From the NCBI GenBank assembly GCA_945861845.1, contig CAMAWS010000239.1, positions 1 to 5,881 of the forward strand: a stretch of DNA of 5,881 nucleotides. Direction: 5' to 3'. Positions 1-4,817 of the stretch are shown here, piece by piece. The notes under the pieces were generated by a model. It was not told where the DNA came from. It saw only the letters and a list, made by a program, of their open reading frames with translations, and ran no database searches. Origin of the DNA: Candidatus Sulfopaludibacter sp. SbA3 (GTDB taxonomy: Bacteria > Acidobacteriota > Terriglobia > 20CM-2-55-15). Positions within the stretch are counted from its first letter, which is position 1; every line of letters starts with the position of its first letter. The position numbers and the translations under genes are program-made.

Positions 1-33
1 GGCTGAAGCCCCGCGCCCACATGCATATCACCC

Positions 34-288
34 CTACTTCACCACGACGCGGAAACCGAGATACCCTTCGGCCTTGATCGGCTCCATCCGCGAGCGGCGA
101 GCGACGCGGAGTTCGTCCTCACCGCTCTGGAAACTGCCGCCGCGCAACACTCGCTCCTTACCCGCAGCCGGTCCCATCGGATTCTTCTGCGCGGGCGCCC
201 TGTAGGAATTCTCGGAATAGTAGTCCTGCACCCACTCCGCAACGTTTCCCGCCATATTGTGCAACCCGAATTCGTTCGCCGGGTATCG
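34..288 (-). pseudogene. C-terminal fragment of an FGE-sulfatase (SUMF1-like) domain, 5' end lost
   Basis: The reading frame holds only the last part of a formylglycine-generating-enzyme-like domain. Visible family motifs, in order, are NEFGLHNMAGNVAEWV, a Tyr-rich DYYSENSY stretch, the RVLRGGSF strand and the closing GFRVVV, followed by TAG at 34-36. Family domains are normally 200-280 residues; about 80 remain. A TTG at 262-264 could serve as a start, but homology clearly extends upstream of it through YPANEFG to about 286, so it is not a natural start. There is no cysteine in the fragment, so the Cys pair that oxidises sulfatase Cys in true FGE is absent. Such Cys-less SUMF1 domains are known as accessory domains, including ones attached to bacterial Ser/Thr kinases. 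The kinase fragment directly upstream, in a frame shifted by one base, suggests both pieces were one protein. Read here as a gene remnant. Confidence 0.8.
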
Positions 289-472
289 TTTGCGCCTCGC
301 GCTCGAATCGCTGCTTCAGTTCGGGCCTGGATGAAACGCCACCGGCAAGAACTTTGACGGCCACAGTTCGGTTGAGCCGCGTGTCTCGCGCTTTGTAGAC
401 CTCACCCTGTCCGCCTGCGCCGATCAGCGAGGCAATTTCATATGGGCCGAGATTTGTGCCGGGAGTCAGCAT
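158..472 (-). pseudogene. Ser/Thr protein kinase N-terminal fragment, truncated by an internal deletion
   Basis: Residues 1-63 match the start of a Hanks-type (eukaryotic-like) Ser/Thr kinase. They show the entry LGPYEIASLIGAGG, a glycine-rich ATP loop IGAGGQGEVYKA (about 17-28), and the VAVK strand with the ATP-binding lysine at K40. The start of helix C follows, as LKQRFEREAQTI. Similarity then stops abruptly at about 284-289. The catalytic loop (HRD), DFG, activation segment and the whole C-lobe are missing, so it cannot be an active kinase. The frame runs on for about 41 unrelated residues, which are out-of-frame SUMF1 DNA, to TAA at 158-160. Full kinases of this type have a domain of about 260 residues and often long C-terminal sensor regions. 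ATG at 470-472 is chosen because family homology begins a few residues later and a TATAAT lies 12 nt upstream. The 104-residue chimera may be expressed, but a function is unlikely. Confidence 0.82.
283..289 (-). other. Deletion junction between kinase and SUMF1 fragments
   Basis: On the minus strand, kinase-like coding (…REAQTI) passes directly into SUMF1-like coding (YPANEFG…) over the bases ACGATAC. The kinase frame reads these as ACG ATA, the SUMF1 frame as CGA TAC. The two frames differ by one base, so the joint breaks the reading frame. There is no insertion sequence, target duplication or direct repeat at the joint, only this short stretch compatible with both sides. The exact breakpoint within a few bases is inferred. 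Confidence 0.65.
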
Positions 473-484
473 GTATGGGGCGGG

Positions 485-490
485 ATTATA
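485..490 (-). promoter_or_regulatory. Candidate -10 box (TATAAT) of the kinase remnant
   Basis: A consensus TATAAT on the minus strand ends 12 nt before the ATG at 470-472, so transcription would start about 5 nt before the start codon, with almost no leader. No convincing -35 hexamer lies 16-18 bp upstream, and no Shine-Dalgarno sequence precedes the ATG. It falls in the 69-bp gap between the toxin stop and the kinase start. Confidence 0.45.
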
Positions 491-541
491 CAGCTAACGT
501 GATGGAGAAGATGGGGCAGTTACGGAGGCTCGATTCAGAAT

Positions 542-919
542 TTATTCGGTCGGCCCGCTGTCGGCATCGTCGTCGGCAGGTTCGATTCGACCTAACGCCT
601 CGTCAGTGGCCAGTTCCAGTTCCCCGAGTTCATCCTCAGAAAGAATTTGGATCTTGGTTTGTAGAGCCGATTTGGGAATAGCGCGCATCTGGAATGCGAG
701 TGCGACCGAATCCCCAGGTAGTCCGTTGGCGGAACCTGCAATCAGGGCAGTGCCCGCCAGGTTGGCGCGTTCCAGATTAGTTGTGAGAGGGATGACAAGA
801 ACTGATTGGAGAACCTGAGTCAGAGTGTCGCTTTGCCAGATTACGACTGGCCGGCGACCAGTCTGTTCCCGCAGACGATAAGGGCCGAGGTCCGCCCACC
901 AGACCTCACCGCGTTTCAA
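542..919 (-). CDS. mazF: MazF/PemK-family toxin (mRNA endoribonuclease)
   Basis: This 125-residue protein has the layout of the MazF/PemK (CcdB-like barrel) toxins. It has the opening KRGEVWWADLG (2-12), then the RRPVVIWQSD strand (22-31), VLVIPLTTN (40-48), the NGLPGDSVAL loop (65-74) and the MRAIPKS strand. In the family, an Arg in the RPVV segment and a Thr in the PLT segment support RNA cleavage; R22/R23 and T46/T47 are candidates here. Known MazF enzymes cut single-stranded mRNA at short motifs and stop growth until neutralised. The start is TTG at 917-919, the only possible upstream start because the antitoxin stop codon is the codon just before it. AGAGG at 928-932, inside the antitoxin gene, is a plausible ribosome-binding site 8 nt away. 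The C-terminus ends in an acidic tail (ADDDADSGPTE) of unknown role. Length is near the family norm, so the gene looks intact. Confidence 0.9.
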   Translation of the reverse strand: MKRGEVWWADLGPYRLREQTGRRPVVIWQSDTLTQVLQSVLVIPLTTNLERANLAGTALIAGSANGLPGDSVALAFQMRAIPKSALQTKIQILSEDELGELELATDEALGRIEPADDDADSGPTE

Positions 920-1141
920 CTAACGGTCCTCTTCGTCGAGCTTAGCCGACCAATCCGCAAGTCCCTGTTCGGCGAGGTCCATATCTTCGGCATTCGGACT
1001 CTTTGCGAGACGGTCGAGATTCCAACGGTTGGGATCGGGCCGCCGAACCAATATCAGGTTCACGCGTTCGCCAGCCCGGAGCGTGAGAGGTTTCGTTGGC
1101 CTCAGCAAACCTTTCTCATAGTGAGCTTCGACACGTTTCAT
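920..1141 (-). CDS. DUF104-family (AF2212-like) antitoxin of the MazF module
   Basis: This 73-residue protein begins with the short beta-hairpin motif of DUF104/AF2212-like antitoxins: VEAHYEKGLLRPTKPLTLRAGERV (about 4-27, matching V-A-Y-E-G-L-P-L-L-G-V family positions). Members of this family accompany MazF-type or PIN-type toxins and are thought to neutralise them by direct binding, the C-terminal part acting as the toxin-contact arm. Here residues 50-73 are acidic and probably helical (EDMDLAEQGLADWSAKLDEED), which fits that role. The antitoxin comes first and the toxin follows with no gap, the usual order for coupled expression and for keeping antitoxin in excess. No DNA-binding domain is visible, so autoregulation cannot be read from the sequence. 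The start is ATG at 1139-1141, with no clear Shine-Dalgarno sequence. The MazF neighbour makes the assignment fairly safe. Confidence 0.83.
   Translation of the reverse strand: MKRVEAHYEKGLLRPTKPLTLRAGERVNLILVRRPDPNRWNLDRLAKSPNAEDMDLAEQGLADWSAKLDEEDR
928..932 (-). promoter_or_regulatory. Ribosome-binding site for the mazF TTG start
   Basis: AGAGG on the minus strand lies 8 nt before the TTG at 917-919 and within the last codons of the antitoxin gene. It supports the unusual TTG start and suggests that translation of the toxin depends on ribosomes finishing the antitoxin. Confidence 0.45.
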
Positions 1142-1149
1142 TTGGGCCT

Positions 1150-1155
1150 ATGCTA
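1150..1155 (-). promoter_or_regulatory. Weak candidate -10 box (TAGCAT) of the toxin-antitoxin module
   Basis: TAGCAT (4 of 6 matches to TATAAT) ends 8 nt before the antitoxin ATG. The spacing resembles that at the other minus-strand starts in this window and would give a nearly leaderless mRNA. No -35 hexamer is convincing. The module might instead be read through from the isomerase gene, whose stop codon is only 63 bp upstream. Confidence 0.25.
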
Positions 1156-1204
1156 CCACGGATGCCTCTCGCAAATTCACCCGCGCGAGGCTCGTTATCG
1201 TTCC

Positions 1205-2047
1205 TCAGCGCGACTGCTCGCTCAGCTTGTGCCTCAGCCGAAAGTCTTCGATCGAATCGTTCGCTGCACTCCAAAGATCTGCCAGTCGGCTGCGCGCGCT
1301 GTCTCCTTTACTTATGTCCTCACCGCGCGCTTCAAACACGAGTGGCCCGCTGTAGTGCGCCAATACGAGTTTCTCGATGAAGGCGGGCCAGTTCATGGTG
1401 CCCTCGAACGGCCAGAGGTGTTCGTCATCGATGCCGTTGTTGTCGTGGATGTGGGTTGTGTTGATGTGCTGGAATCCATCCGTCACGTTCTGCAAATGCC
1501 CGTGTCCGGTGTCGTAACAAATCCCACTTTCGGGCACGTCGGCGACTGCTTTGAATTCATTGATGCGCTGGATCGTTGAAATGTCGTTGGGAATGTTTTC
1601 GACCATGACGCGAACTCCTGAGAAGGCGCGGATCTCGCGGATCAGGGCGTATGCGTGATCGAATGCAACGGGATGAAATTCCTGGCCCGGATTGCCGAAG
1701 TGCAGCACCACATACTCCGGCGTGACCTGGTCAGCGAGTTCGAGAGACCGCTTGATTTCATCCATTGCCGCCACGCGGGCGCGCTTGTCCGGATCGAGCG
1801 GCGAAATCCATATTTTTTGTTTGGGGCCGATGTGTTCGACGAACGGAAGGTGAATAGAAGGAGCGGGCATGGCGTTCTCCTTGAACCATCGGCCAATGTC
1901 CCGCAGGAGCGCTCGATTGTGAAAGTCGAGGTGCGGCCGGTTACAGAAAAGCTCGATGCGGTCGTAGCCCGCTCTTCTTATGGTTTCCAGGAGGCCGCGA
2001 GTCACGGCCTGCTTGCGAAAAATTTGCGTGGAGATGCCGAAATGCAT
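1205..2047 (-). CDS. Xylose-isomerase-like TIM-barrel protein (sugar phosphate isomerase/epimerase family)
   Basis: This 280-residue protein belongs to the AP-endonuclease-2/xylose-isomerase-like TIM barrel family. Strand-end motifs in order are HFGISTQIF (2-10), YDRIELF (28-34), SIHLPF (64-69), YVVLHFGN (112-119), RVMVENIP (146-153), ICYDTGHGH (176-184), THIHDNNG (198-205), DDEHLWPFEG (207-216) and LVFEAR (236-241). Likely metal ligands are E150, D179, H182, H201 and E239, plus H66, H116, D208 and H210. The metal set is therefore complete and the enzyme is probably active on a divalent metal. Family members mostly isomerise or epimerise sugars and inositol derivatives; endonuclease IV is a relative. 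Substrate cannot be told from sequence. Neighbouring genes give no pathway. ATG at 2045-2047 is the first possible family-like start. A candidate TACAAT lies 6 nt upstream, with no Shine-Dalgarno sequence. Length is normal for the family. Confidence 0.88.
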   Translation of the reverse strand: MHFGISTQIFRKQAVTRGLLETIRRAGYDRIELFCNRPHLDFHNRALLRDIGRWFKENAMPAPSIHLPFVEHIGPKQKIWISPLDPDKRARVAAMDEIKRSLELADQVTPEYVVLHFGNPGQEFHPVAFDHAYALIREIRAFSGVRVMVENIPNDISTIQRINEFKAVADVPESGICYDTGHGHLQNVTDGFQHINTTHIHDNNGIDDEHLWPFEGTMNWPAFIEKLVLAHYSGPLVFEARGEDISKGDSARSRLADLWSAANDSIEDFRLRHKLSEQSR

Positions 2048-2053
2048 GAAAGC

Positions 2054-2081
2054 ATTGTATGATCTGGGGCATGTTTTTCAG
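2054..2081 (-). promoter_or_regulatory. Candidate promoter of the TIM-barrel gene, nearly leaderless
   Basis: On the minus strand, CTGAAA at 2076-2081 (4 of 6 to TTGACA) is separated by 16 bp from TACAAT at 2054-2059 (5 of 6 to TATAAT). The -10 box ends 6 nt before the ATG at 2045-2047, so transcription would start at or next to the start codon. The promoter lies inside the first codons of the divergent TPR gene. Confidence 0.4.
2058..2063 (+). promoter_or_regulatory. Candidate -10 box (TATGAT) of the divergent TPR gene
   Basis: TATGAT (5 of 6 to TATAAT) ends 7 nt before the ATG at 2071, again the spacing of a leaderless mRNA. It overlaps by two bases the -10 box of the leftward gene. No good -35 hexamer is visible at 16-18 bp. 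If this box is used, the real start of the TPR gene is 2071 and not 2059. Confidence 0.35.
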
Positions 2082-3576
2082 GCATTTCATCGCATTTGCC
2101 CTCATTCTGTTTACCGTTCTGCCGGCTGCCGGGCAGTCATCCAACGTCATTATCGACAGCGATCCCCGTTTGTTCACGGTAATGGGCGCGTTGAATGCTG
2201 CCGGCTTTGATGTGGAGATCGCATCGCAATATCACCCGGTCCGGGCGGAAGTTCGGAAACTGGCGGAAGGTATTGATCCGGATCTGCGCCAACGGCTCAG
2301 GGCTTTCTATGCCAGCCGTAAAGGGAACGAATCCGACGAAGCCCAGTATGCCAAGTACGTATCGCTGGCCGTCGTGCTGACAAACCCTCCCGAGCTGAAT
2401 CTTGTTTTTCGCGAAGAGCTTCTGCCTCCCGACGCAAGAAGTGTCGCGGGTTTCGCTCCCTTGATTCGGGAGTTCTACCAGCAGGCGCGCGTCAGCCAGA
2501 AGTGGGCGGAATTACGGCCGCAGTACGATCAGGTACTCGACGACCTCGGACCCCGGCTCCGGGATACGATTCTTCGCACCGACGCCTATCTGCACGTGCC
2601 TTTTGGGACGAACGCCCTGAGAACCCTCGCCATATATATCGAGCTTGCGGCGCCTGTGAACAGCGTGAACGTGCGGAACTACCAGGATGATTACTACGTT
2701 GTGATGGGACCTACTAATTCCCCGCAACCGCAGGATGTCCGGCATACTTACCTGCATTACCAGCTCGACAGTCTTGTAACCAGGGATGTAGGGAAGATCC
2801 GGACTGGCGCATCCCTGTTAGCGCTGATCAACGGGGTGCCCGGCGTCGATCCGGCATATTCGAACGACTTTCGCATTATGACCACCGAGTCGCTGATCCG
2901 CGCTATCGAGGTGCGGATCGACCGCTTGCCTCCGGACCGCGCCCGGCAAAGCATCGACAATCACTATCGGTTGGGCCTTCTGCTGGCGCCCTATTTTTAC
3001 GAATCTTTGATCGGCGCCGAGACGCGCGAGGATGGGATTCGCGAATACTTTGACGAACTGGCCGCGGCCCTCGACGTCAAGAAAGAGCAGGAGAGATTCC
3101 AGCTGTCGTTTAACCAGATTCCAATTCCCCCGCAGGAGCCGGCTTTTCGCACAGAGGCGCCCAAGGCGCCTGCGGTGCCAGCGGCGGATCCGCTCCGCGA
3201 CTTGCTGAAGCAGGCGGAGACCGCATTTAACGGCGGCAACATCGAGGTTGCTCGCGCTGCGTTCCAGAAAGTCCTTGCCGATTACGGCAACAATAACGGC
3301 GCCGCCTCTTATGGCCTTGCATTGATCGCCAGCAGGGAAGGCGATAGTGAAGTCGCGCAGCAGTATTTCGAGCGCACTGCCGGCAGCCCGACTGCTGAAC
3401 CTTCCATGAAGGTATGGTCATTTATATATCTTGGCCGAATTCAGGATCTGGAGTGCAACCGGGATCGCGCGGTCGAATATTACCGCCAGGCGATCCAGCA
3501 GGGAGACAACACAAGGAATGCGCAGGCAGTCGCTCGTGAAGGCGTTGACAAGGCCTATGGGGATGCCTGCAGGTAG
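2059..3576 (+). CDS. Secreted protein with degenerate HExxH-like motif and C-terminal TPR region
   Basis: This 505-residue protein has an N-terminal signal peptide: Arg/His before a hydrophobic stretch FIAFALILFTVLPAAG, cleavage probably near AAG-QSS, so it should act outside the cytoplasmic membrane. Residues about 30-350 form a domain I cannot name with certainty. It contains RHTYLHYQLD with H229 and H233 and, 44 residues on, TESLIRAIEVR with E277. This spacing recalls gluzincin metallopeptidases (HExxH…E), but the catalytic Glu is Thr. A Pro/Ala-rich linker (about 358-378) leads to TPR-like helices (378-505) with alternating A/G/Y positions such as AETAFNGGNIEVARAAFQKV. These usually bind proteins. 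The start could be ATG 2059 or, better for a leaderless mRNA and for the signal peptide, ATG 2071; neither has a good Shine-Dalgarno sequence. It diverges from the isomerase gene by 11 bp. Confidence 0.85.
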   Translation: MIWGMFFRHFIAFALILFTVLPAAGQSSNVIIDSDPRLFTVMGALNAAGFDVEIASQYHPVRAEVRKLAEGIDPDLRQRLRAFYASRKGNESDEAQYAKYVSLAVVLTNPPELNLVFREELLPPDARSVAGFAPLIREFYQQARVSQKWAELRPQYDQVLDDLGPRLRDTILRTDAYLHVPFGTNALRTLAIYIELAAPVNSVNVRNYQDDYYVVMGPTNSPQPQDVRHTYLHYQLDSLVTRDVGKIRTGASLLALINGVPGVDPAYSNDFRIMTTESLIRAIEVRIDRLPPDRARQSIDNHYRLGLLLAPYFYESLIGAETREDGIREYFDELAAALDVKKEQERFQLSFNQIPIPPQEPAFRTEAPKAPAVPAADPLRDLLKQAETAFNGGNIEVARAAFQKVLADYGNNNGAASYGLALIASREGDSEVAQQYFERTAGSPTAEPSMKVWSFIYLGRIQDLECNRDRAVEYYRQAIQQGDNTRNAQAVAREGVDKAYGDACR

Positions 3577-3601
3577 AGCGGAAAAGTGCGCATCTCCTCG
3601 C

Positions 3602-3630
3602 TTGACAGTAAAGCCCTGGATGAATAGTCT
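3602..3630 (+). promoter_or_regulatory. Candidate promoter of the second TPR gene
   Basis: A perfect TTGACA at 3602-3607 is followed after 17 bp by TAGTCT at 3625-3630, which matches TATAAT at only 3 of 6 positions. It lies in the 98-bp gap after the first TPR gene and would give a leader of about 38 nt. The good -35 and poor -10 suggest either a regulated promoter or a chance match. Confidence 0.35.
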
Positions 3631-3658
3631 TTGTGTTCTTCGTGCCTACTAAACCGAT

Positions 3659-3664
3659 AAGGAG
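3659..3664 (+). promoter_or_regulatory. Shine-Dalgarno sequence (AAGGAG) setting the start of the second TPR gene
   Basis: AAGGAG lies 10 nt before the ATG at 3675. It decides for 3675 (or the adjacent ATG at 3678) over the GTG at 3633, which has no ribosome-binding site and would add 14 residues ahead of the signal peptide. Confidence 0.75.
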
Positions 3665-3674
3665 ATTTTTCCCA

Positions 3675-4736
3675 ATGATGACAAAAAAGGGTATTACGTT
3701 CGCGGTGATAGCCCTCACTTTGGCGCTTGGCCAAACCGCACTGCAAGCTCAGAGAAGGAATCAGGACCGCGAACAGGCGCAGGCGGCGCCGGTGTTTATA
3801 GGTCCGCAGGCTACCAGCCAGGCTGAATTGGACGCTTTCCAGGCACTCCAGAAGGAGACCATTGCGGCCACCAAGCTTACTTTGGCTGATGCATTTCTTG
3901 CTAAATATCCGATGTCGGAAATGGTGGGCTGGATTTATCGCATTCGCATGGAGTCGTTGGGACAGCAGAGGAAGTATGCAGAAGCGAATGCAGCCGCCGA
4001 ATCCGGGCTCGCCGCCGAGATCAAATTCATGGAAACCGTGATCGCCCGGGCGGACGCGGACGCAAAAGTCGACCCCAAAAAACGCGACAAGAACGCTCCT
4101 CCGCTGATTGACAAGAATTCGGACGCATTCAAGAAGTTCGGCGCGGATACCGAAAAAGCCATGATGTACTACTACCAGAACATCATGAATAACTATCAGC
4201 AACTCAATGACGCACCCAAGATCATCGAGTACGGCGAGAAAGCCCTGGGCCAGGATCCTGACGATCTCTTCACGCTGCTGACGCTTTCAGGTGTGCTCGC
4301 GGAGCGGCCGCCCACGGACGCAAAGGCTCTGGAAACTCAAATGAAGCGCGCGGAGGAAATCGCCAAGAAGGCTATTCAAAAGGTGAACCCGCTTCCTGAA
4401 TCGCCACAGAAAGCCGGTATCCTCAACAGCGTTCATCAAACTCTCGGCCTGGCGTATCTCCATCAGAAGAAATTTGGAGATTCGCAGAAGGAATACCTGG
4501 CGGCTATCACGGCCAAGAAGGACGACCCGATTTCTTATATGCGGCTGGGCATTGCATATGCGGGGGAGCAGAAGGTGGATCCGGCACTCGACGCCTTCGC
4601 AAAATCGGTTTACCTGAAGGGTCTGACCGAGTCGCAAGCTCGCGAGTTGCTGACCCAGGTCTATCAGGGAAAGAATAAATCGCTCGATGGGCTGGATCAG
4701 TTCATCCAGGCTGCCGGCCAGAAGATCGGCCAGTAG
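3675..4736 (+). CDS. Secreted TPR-repeat protein
   Basis: The 353-residue product starts with a clear signal peptide: MTKK, then GITFAVIALTLALGQTALQA with probable cleavage before QRRNQ. The mature protein should be periplasmic or exported. After a Gln/Ala/Arg-rich segment, it is almost entirely helical. TPR-like units are visible at about 179-212 (KIIEYGEKALGQDPDDLFTL) and 248-316, the latter with LGLAYLHQKKFGDSQKEYLA followed by MRLGIAYAGEQKVDPALDAF. A lysine-rich charged loop (about 130-145) separates the early helices from these repeats. No catalytic motif is present, so a scaffolding or protein-binding role is the only fair inference. The start is fixed by AAGGAG 10 nt upstream of ATG 3675. 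It follows the first secreted TPR gene by 98 bp on the same strand, so the two may belong to the same envelope process. A 30-bp hairpin begins 10 nt after its stop. Confidence 0.85.
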   Translation: MMTKKGITFAVIALTLALGQTALQAQRRNQDREQAQAAPVFIGPQATSQAELDAFQALQKETIAATKLTLADAFLAKYPMSEMVGWIYRIRMESLGQQRKYAEANAAAESGLAAEIKFMETVIARADADAKVDPKKRDKNAPPLIDKNSDAFKKFGADTEKAMMYYYQNIMNNYQQLNDAPKIIEYGEKALGQDPDDLFTLLTLSGVLAERPPTDAKALETQMKRAEEIAKKAIQKVNPLPESPQKAGILNSVHQTLGLAYLHQKKFGDSQKEYLAAITAKKDDPISYMRLGIAYAGEQKVDPALDAFAKSVYLKGLTESQARELLTQVYQGKNKSLDGLDQFIQAAGQKIGQ

Positions 4737-4746
4737 GAAGGCAGGT

Positions 4747-4811
4747 AATCTGGGGGAAATCCGGGAAGATCGGGGGTGCGTCCCCCGATCTTCCCGGATT
4801 TCCCCCAGATT
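4747..4811 (+). repeat. Perfect 30-bp inverted repeat with 5-nt loop in front of rnc
   Basis: Positions 4747-4776 pair without a single mismatch with 4782-4811, leaving the loop TGCGT (4777-4781). Pairing stops at 4746/4812 (T/T). The arm is G-rich on the left strand and has an imperfect 10-base period: GGGGGAAATC, CGGGAAGATC, GGGGG. The element starts 10 nt after the TPR gene stop and ends 6 nt before the rnc ATG. The stem is followed by TGTTTT, so it may end transcription of the TPR gene. In RNA it would form an uninterrupted duplex of nearly three helical turns, a good substrate for RNase III, whose gene follows. It could also be a copy of a dispersed palindromic repeat. The structure is seen; each role is inferred. 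Confidence 0.95.
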
Positions 4812-4817
4812 TGTTTT
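4747..4817 (+). terminator. Possible intrinsic terminator of the second TPR gene
   Basis: The 30-bp stem followed by TGTTTT (4812-4817) has the shape of a Rho-independent terminator placed just after the TPR stop codon. The stem is far longer than typical (7-12 bp), its base is A/T-rich, and the T-run is short and interrupted by G. Release would occur at the rnc start codon, which would then need its own promoter; none is evident. Confidence 0.35.

Noticed and set aside
1..33. Possible terminator or gene start left of the SUMF1 fragment
   Set aside because: Only 33 bases are available and they show neither a stem with a T-run nor a supported open frame.
1..1141. Toxin-antitoxin module plus kinase remnant as a defence island or mobile element
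   Set aside because: No transposase, integrase, direct repeats or other defence genes are present; a lone toxin-antitoxin pair next to a broken kinase gene is not enough.
1142..1204. Imperfect inverted repeat CCTCGC…GCGAGAGG between the isomerase and antitoxin genes as a terminator or operator
   Set aside because: The pairing is short and bulged and there is no T-run; not distinguishable from chance in GC-rich DNA.
806..1579. 257-residue plus-strand open frame opposite the toxin-antitoxin and isomerase genes
   Set aside because: It is antisense to three well-supported genes, its translation has no recognisable domain, and such long shadows are common in GC-rich coding DNA.
3633..3674. GTG start at 3633 for the second TPR protein
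   Set aside because: There is no ribosome-binding site, and it would place an arginine-rich segment ahead of a complete signal peptide; AAGGAG supports 3675.
3555..4202. 215-residue minus-strand open frame opposite the second TPR gene
   Set aside because: It has no domain or ribosome-binding site; the plus-strand gene has a signal peptide, TPRs and a Shine-Dalgarno sequence.
4776..4817. GTG start at 4776 extending RNase III by 14 residues
   Set aside because: The extension is encoded by one arm of the hairpin, is proline- and phenylalanine-rich, and is not needed to match the family's N-terminal length.
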